NCBI GenBank assembly: GCA_018222835.1
Contig: JAAEZN010000024.1
Location: 1-39,883, forward strand
From: Algicola sp.
GTDB lineage: Bacteria > Bacteroidota > Bacteroidia > Flavobacteriales > Flavobacteriaceae
Length of the DNA stretch: 39,883 nt
Direction of reading: 5' to 3'
Shown: piece after piece, positions 36,317 through 39,883 of the stretch
Position numbering within the stretch: position 1 is the first letter of the stretch
Layout of the letters: every line of letters begins with the position of its first letter
Notes under the pieces: generated by a model
Databases searched by the model: none
The model's input: the letters and a program-made list of their open reading frames with translations, nothing else
What the model was told of the DNA's origin: nothing
Program-made: the position numbers and the translations under genes

Positions 36317-36986
36317 TATTTTTATTGGTCTATTACCGTTTTTAACAACGGCCCAAAGCGAAACTTTAGACCTCTCACCAAAGGACACCGTTGAATACAA
36401 GGACCCGTATGGCCTGCGCGTTGGTGTGGACCTTAGTAAACTGGTATTATCCTTTGTAGATGAGGATTACACCGGATTGGAACTGGTCGGGGACTTTAGA
36501 CTTACCCGTAAATTATATCTCGCTGCGGAAATAGGAAACGAAACCAAAAAACAGGTTGAAAATCTGAACAAGACACTATTGTACGATTACGAGACATCTG
36601 GAAGCTATATTAAAGCCGGGGTTGACATAAATACCTATCAAAACTGGTACGGTATGAACAACGCCATAACTATTGGCGGTCGTTTTGCCGTTGCAAGTTT
36701 TAGTCAAACCTTGAACGATTATAATCTTTACGAAACCAATCAATTTTTTAATCCAGAATTTCTTCCCGGAGAGAATCCCAATCGCGAATTTAATGGACTT
36801 TCTGCATCGTGGTTAGAATTTGTGGCCGGTGCCAAAGTTGAATTGTTTGCCAATATTTTTGTGGGAATGAGTGCTCGTTTGGGATTTTTGATCACCAATA
36901 CCGAAAATGGGGAATTTCCCAACCTTTGGATTCCCGGGTTTAACAAGGTTACCGACGGGAGTAATTTTGGAGTGAGCTACAATTAG
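36297..36986 (+). CDS. DUF6048 family protein, apparently cut short by an in-frame TAG
   Basis: A 229-residue exported protein with a signal peptide (MSKYCISIFIGLLPFLTTAQ) and amphipathic strands as in outer-membrane barrels (GLRVGVDLSKLVLSF, AITIGGRFAVASFSQTL). The ORF ends at TAG 36984-36986 right after NFGVSYN. The same frame stays open beyond it to TAA at 37050-37052 and reads SISYFIPLYKKAKQKKEQ, a plausible last beta-strand plus basic tail. An intact gene would then end one base before the VOC start. Either a nonsense mutation, a sequence error, or amber readthrough. DUF6452 and DUF6048 are neighbours across Flavobacteria. Confidence 0.8.
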   Translation: MSKYCISIFIGLLPFLTTAQSETLDLSPKDTVEYKDPYGLRVGVDLSKLVLSFVDEDYTGLELVGDFRLTRKLYLAAEIGNETKKQVENLNKTLLYDYETSGSYIKAGVDINTYQNWYGMNNAITIGGRFAVASFSQTLNDYNLYETNQFFNPEFLPGENPNREFNGLSASWLEFVAGAKVELFANIFVGMSARLGFLITNTENGEFPNLWIPGFNKVTDGSNFGVSYN

Positions 36987-37052
36987 TCCATTTCCTACTT
37001 TATTCCGCTATACAAAAAGGCCAAGCAAAAAAAGGAACAAAAATCACAATAA
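36987..37052 (+). other. Open in-frame continuation of the DUF6048 gene after TAG
   Basis: 21 sense codons then TAA, in the same frame as the DUF6048 gene, with composition like its expected C-terminus (strand of alternating hydrophobic residues, then Lys/Gln). The TAA lies one base before the next gene's ATG, normal operon spacing, which supports this as the original end. Confidence 0.65.
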
Positions 37053-37053
37053 G

Positions 37054-37395
37054 ATGAAACCCATACCTATTGATTATATTGAGTTTAAAGCATTGGATCT
37101 GGAAAAAATCAAGACTTTTTACACAAAGACCTTGGGTTGGAACTTTACCGATTATGGACCAAGCTACACCTCTTTTGCAGAAAGTGGTGTTTTAGGAGGT
37201 TTTGAACTAACAGATCAACCTATCGTCAACGGAGCTTTAATTGTTCTTTACCATGAGGATTTAGTATCCATTATGGAAAAAATAACAGTTGCTGGAGGAA
37301 TCATCACCAAAGAAATTTTTGAATTTCCGGGCGGAAAACGGTTTCATTTTTCGGATCCATCGGGCAACGAACTTGCCATATGGTCGGACAAATAA
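37054..37395 (+). CDS. VOC (glyoxalase-like) family protein
   Basis: A 113-residue single-domain VOC protein. It begins IDYIEFKALDLEKIKTFYTKTLGWNF, the usual first betaalphabeta unit, and ends with FPGGKRFHFSDPSGNELAIWSDK, the second unit with HFSDPSGNELAIW. Such small cytoplasmic proteins bind metals or small molecules; the substrate is not known. It starts one base after the TAA that closes the reading frame of DUF6048, so it belongs to that transcript. Confidence 0.9.
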   Translation: MKPIPIDYIEFKALDLEKIKTFYTKTLGWNFTDYGPSYTSFAESGVLGGFELTDQPIVNGALIVLYHEDLVSIMEKITVAGGIITKEIFEFPGGKRFHFSDPSGNELAIWSDK

Positions 37396-37490
37396 TTTTT
37401 CTTGGACCTTAAAGCAAACTTTCAACTAAACGAGTTTGTTCTTTCTTTCAAAAAGTCATTAGCGGATAAGTGTTTCCTTCAATCGTCGTT

Positions 37491-38654
37491 TTAGTCGGTG
37501 TTTTGCTTTTTGGCCTTTTTGCTTCCCTCATAGAGTTCATACTTCACCAATCTGGCTTCCAACTTACCATTAAAGGTCTTAATTCTTCTAGAAGGCTTTA
37601 GGCCTACATGCTTAAGCGCCTCTAAATTTGATGTAATCAACCATGCTTCGGTTCCAGAATAGACTTGTTTAAGGGTATCCCCTATTTTTCCGTAGAAAAT
37701 CTCCATTTCAATAGGCAATCGTTCACCATAAGGGGGATTAAAAACCATGTGCAGTTTTCCTTCTACAGGTTTATCCTCCCTAAAAAAGTCTTTACGGTTC
37801 ACATTGATATATTCTGTTAAATTGGCATGATCTACGTTCTCTTGGGTTTTTCGAACAGCTGAAGGTGCTTTGTCGTACCCTATTATTTTATGATGGAACT
37901 CCCTCACCTTTTTTAAACTGGCATCAACAATTTTGTCGTGCAGCTCGGCATCATAATCTTTCCAGTTCATAAATGCAAAGGACTTTCTATTGATGTTTGC
38001 TGGAATGTTACAAGCGATCATTGCCGCCTCGATCAAAAAGGTACCACTCCCGCACATGGGGTCAAAAAAATCTGTTTGACCATCCCATCCACTTTGCAAC
38101 AGCAAGCCCGCAGCCAAAACCTCGTTGATGGGTGCAATATTGGTTGAAATTCGATACCCTCGCTGATGTAAGGAACTGCCCGAGCTATCTAAGGAAACGG
38201 TACATATATTTTTGTAAATATGGATATTTATGCGAATGTCGGGATCTTGGGTCTTTACATTTGGACGGTCTTGTACCATGTCCCTAAACCTGTCAACAAT
38301 GGCATCCTTGGCCTTTAGGGAAACAAACATGGAATTATCAAAAACAGGTGTATTCGCAATACTGTCAATAGCAAATGTCTTCTCTATATCAAAAATACCT
38401 GGCCAATCCAGCTCGTAAATGTTTCTATAAAGATCTTTTTCGTTAAAAACACGAAAAGTTTTTATGGGCTTGAACACCTTAAGTGCCGTTCTAAGGCACA
38501 GATTGGCCTTGTACATAAATCCTGTATCCCCTTCAAAAGTAACATTTCGCACTCCCTCTTCCACATGCCCTGCACCTAAATTACGAAGCTCTTTCGCCAA
38601 AATTGGCTCAAATCCGTAGAGGGTCTTGGCCATCATTTTAAAATTTCCCGCCAT
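37491..38654 (-). CDS. THUMP-domain 23S rRNA (guanine-N2) methyltransferase, RlmL-like
   Basis: A 387-residue protein: ferredoxin-like/THUMP N-terminal domain (about 1-165) with KTLYGFEPILAKELRNLGA, and a Rossmann methyltransferase domain (about 180-370) with DPMCGSGTFLIEAAMIA and the catalytic FNPPYGERL. The length fits an RlmL-only protein, not the RlmKL fusion of E. coli. It should methylate a guanine at N2 in 23S rRNA (G2445 in E. coli RlmL); the exact target is inferred. It diverges from the ZIP transporter with a 56-base gap carrying two opposing -7 elements. Confidence 0.92.
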   Translation of the reverse strand: MAGNFKMMAKTLYGFEPILAKELRNLGAGHVEEGVRNVTFEGDTGFMYKANLCLRTALKVFKPIKTFRVFNEKDLYRNIYELDWPGIFDIEKTFAIDSIANTPVFDNSMFVSLKAKDAIVDRFRDMVQDRPNVKTQDPDIRINIHIYKNICTVSLDSSGSSLHQRGYRISTNIAPINEVLAAGLLLQSGWDGQTDFFDPMCGSGTFLIEAAMIACNIPANINRKSFAFMNWKDYDAELHDKIVDASLKKVREFHHKIIGYDKAPSAVRKTQENVDHANLTEYINVNRKDFFREDKPVEGKLHMVFNPPYGERLPIEMEIFYGKIGDTLKQVYSGTEAWLITSNLEALKHVGLKPSRRIKTFNGKLEARLVKYELYEGSKKAKKQNTD

Positions 38655-38674
38655 ACTATCTTAAAAACTTTACG

Positions 38675-38693
38675 CAAAAATAGGCTATTTTTG
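38675..38693. promoter_or_regulatory. Back-to-back divergent -7 elements (RlmL-like and ZIP genes)
   Basis: The plus strand reads CAAAAATA, GGC, TATTTTTG: a perfect palindrome with one TATTTTTG on each strand. For the minus promoter a TTG lies 17 bases upstream, as expected for -33. The plus promoter has no clear -33. Each should give a short leader of roughly 10-16 bases. Confidence 0.6.
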
Positions 38694-38710
38694 CTCCCTC
38701 AATTATCCCT

Positions 38711-39397
38711 ATGGATTTTCCTGCCATTATCATATATATAGTTCCCATTTTAGCGGTATGGGCCGGTTTTGGGTTTGCTTGGTTCACAAAACCCAAAAAC
38801 AACGACAATGTTAAGCTCCTGTTGGCATTTAGTGGTGCTTTTCTTTTGGCTCTGACGTTTTTTGAGCTACTGCCAGAGGTTTATAATGGCCATAACCCTA
38901 AAACAATAGCCCTTTATATTTTGGGAGGTATCCTTATGCAGGTTTTTCTGGAATTCTTTTCGAAAGGAGCCGAACATGGTCATATGCATGTTCACTTAAA
39001 AGAGAACAAGTTCCCTGTTTTGCTGTTCGTTAGCCTTTCCATACATGCGTTGGTAGAAGGAGTTCCTATTCATGGAAACGACTCCATTCTATATGGAATA
39101 ATAATTCACAAGATTCCAATTGCCATAATACTCAGTATTTTTCTGCTCAACTCAAACCTAAAACTGTCCACCACATTATTGTTTATAGGAGCCTTTTCTT
39201 TGATGACACCTTTAGGAAGCTACCTCTCTACCATCCCATGGGTTAAGGGATATGGATATCTATTCAACTCCTTGGCTATAGGTGTCTTCTTCCATATTTC
39301 TACGATTATTTTATTTGAAAGCGCACAAGGACATGCTTTTAACCTAAGAAAACTTGTGGTGATTATTTTAGGGATTGGGATTGCATTTTTTATTTAA
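38711..39397 (+). CDS. ZIP family divalent metal transporter
   Basis: A 228-residue inner-membrane protein with about eight helices. Helix IV carries SIHALVEGVPI (HxxxE metal site) and helix V carries IIHKIPIAIIL, the two ZIP signature helices. A His-rich loop (EHGHMHVH) precedes them, as in many zinc transporters. It probably imports zinc or iron, inferred from the family. The gene starts after the back-to-back promoter and converges with the hemolysin III gene after a 39-base gap. Confidence 0.9.
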   Translation: MDFPAIIIYIVPILAVWAGFGFAWFTKPKNNDNVKLLLAFSGAFLLALTFFELLPEVYNGHNPKTIALYILGGILMQVFLEFFSKGAEHGHMHVHLKENKFPVLLFVSLSIHALVEGVPIHGNDSILYGIIIHKIPIAIILSIFLLNSNLKLSTTLLFIGAFSLMTPLGSYLSTIPWVKGYGYLFNSLAIGVFFHISTIILFESAQGHAFNLRKLVVIILGIGIAFFI

Positions 39398-39436
39398 TAA
39401 AGTAAACTTTTCACATAAGATATTCATCTAATTACG

Positions 39437-39883
39437 CTAGATTATATCTTTGATCAATACCCAATGACTTATTGCTCCACCAAGGACAAAAAAATGCCAT
39501 ATCAAATGATTGTATGGTATTTTCTTTACGGCATAGAATAGTATTCCAATGGTATAAAAAGCACCACCCAAAGAAAGATAGATTAGCCCTGTAGTAGACA
39601 TATGCTCCAACAAGTAAGGCAAGTCTATTACGATAAGCCAGCCCATTACACCATATAGCACCAAGGAAAAAGCCTCAAACCGACCTGTAAAGAATATCTT
39701 GAGCACTGTTCCAAACAGTGCAATGCCCCACACCAGATAGAACAATAACCATCCTTTAGATGGTAACAGTACCAATAAGCATACAGGAGTACATGTTCCC
39801 GCTATTAAATAGTATATACTGATATGGTCTAAAACCCTAAGCCTTTTCTTGAGCCTTGGATTTTCAACAGCGTGGTACCATGT
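39437..39883 (-). CDS. Hemolysin III / PAQR family membrane protein (N-terminus outside window)
   Basis: The last 148 codons of a minus-strand gene continuing past the right edge. The frame opens with WYHAVENPRLKKRLRVLDHISIYYLIAGTCTPV, the family's second-helix region with the conserved DHISIY and AGTxTP, and ends with the family's GGAFYTIGILFYAVKK, NHLIWHFFVLGGAISHW, whose His residues (WH, SH) are the putative metal site. It is an integral membrane protein; haemolytic activity is not implied. The AGTCTP has Cys where Tyr is usual. Confidence 0.9.
   Translation of the reverse strand, partial: TWYHAVENPRLKKRLRVLDHISIYYLIAGTCTPVCLLVLLPSKGWLLFYLVWGIALFGTVLKIFFTGRFEAFSLVLYGVMGWLIVIDLPYLLEHMSTTGLIYLSLGGAFYTIGILFYAVKKIPYNHLIWHFFVLGGAISHWVLIKDII

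Overview
The window looks like ordinary chromosome from a member of the Flavobacteriaceae (Bacteroidota). Several things point there: promoters of the Bacteroidota type (-7 element TAnnTTTG, with a TTTG-like -33), lipoproteins whose lipobox is SCG or SCE, a pyrG-yidC pair, a bacillithiol gene (bshC), an rlmD-DUF6452-DUF6048 block, and a MoxR/DUF58 operon with DUF4129 and DUF4350 members. The genus cannot be fixed from sequence alone. I see no tRNA, rRNA, insertion sequence, prophage or CRISPR array. Coding density is high and most operon genes overlap or nearly touch.

Layout. 1-3795: a partial Nudix hydrolase and a cyclophilin lipoprotein with overlapping divergent start codons, an outer-membrane barrel protein, a TRIC-family channel and an RDD membrane protein. 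3831-9934: a six-gene operon (SpoIIM-like, membrane protein, DUF4129, DUF4350, MoxR ATPase, DUF58), divergent from RDD. 9927-16809, all minus strand: a DUF2279-like protein, a nitronate monooxygenase-like enzyme, mnmA, yidC, pyrG and DUF3820. 16853-19675: a Tat-type TIM-barrel protein, a KtrB/TrkH potassium transporter, then a decayed stretch holding a broken HTH regulator. 19653-24274: four overlapping minus-strand genes, guaA, a LysM5-PBP1 protein, OsmC and DUF922. 24483-34118: pgmB, bshC, an M14 peptidase, a CarboxypepD_reg protein, an S66 LD-carboxypeptidase, a barrel protein and ornithine aminotransferase. 34355-37395: rlmD, DUF6452, DUF6048 (interrupted by a stop) and a VOC protein. 37491-39883: an RlmL-like methyltransferase, a ZIP transporter and a partial hemolysin III/PAQR protein.

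Main themes are nucleotide synthesis (pyrG, guaA), RNA modification (mnmA, rlmD, rlmL-like), envelope biogenesis (yidC, LysM, LD-carboxypeptidase, lipoproteins), and ion transport (TRIC, KtrB, ZIP). The most notable observations are the in-frame amber codon in the DUF6048 gene with coding sequence continuing beyond it, a fragmentary XRE regulator not visible as an ORF, a four-cysteine insertion in ornithine aminotransferase, the MoxR cluster of unassigned function, a LysM-PBP1 fusion downstream of guaA, and promoter placements that predict leaderless mRNAs or back-to-back divergent transcription. I found no clear new defence or mobile system.
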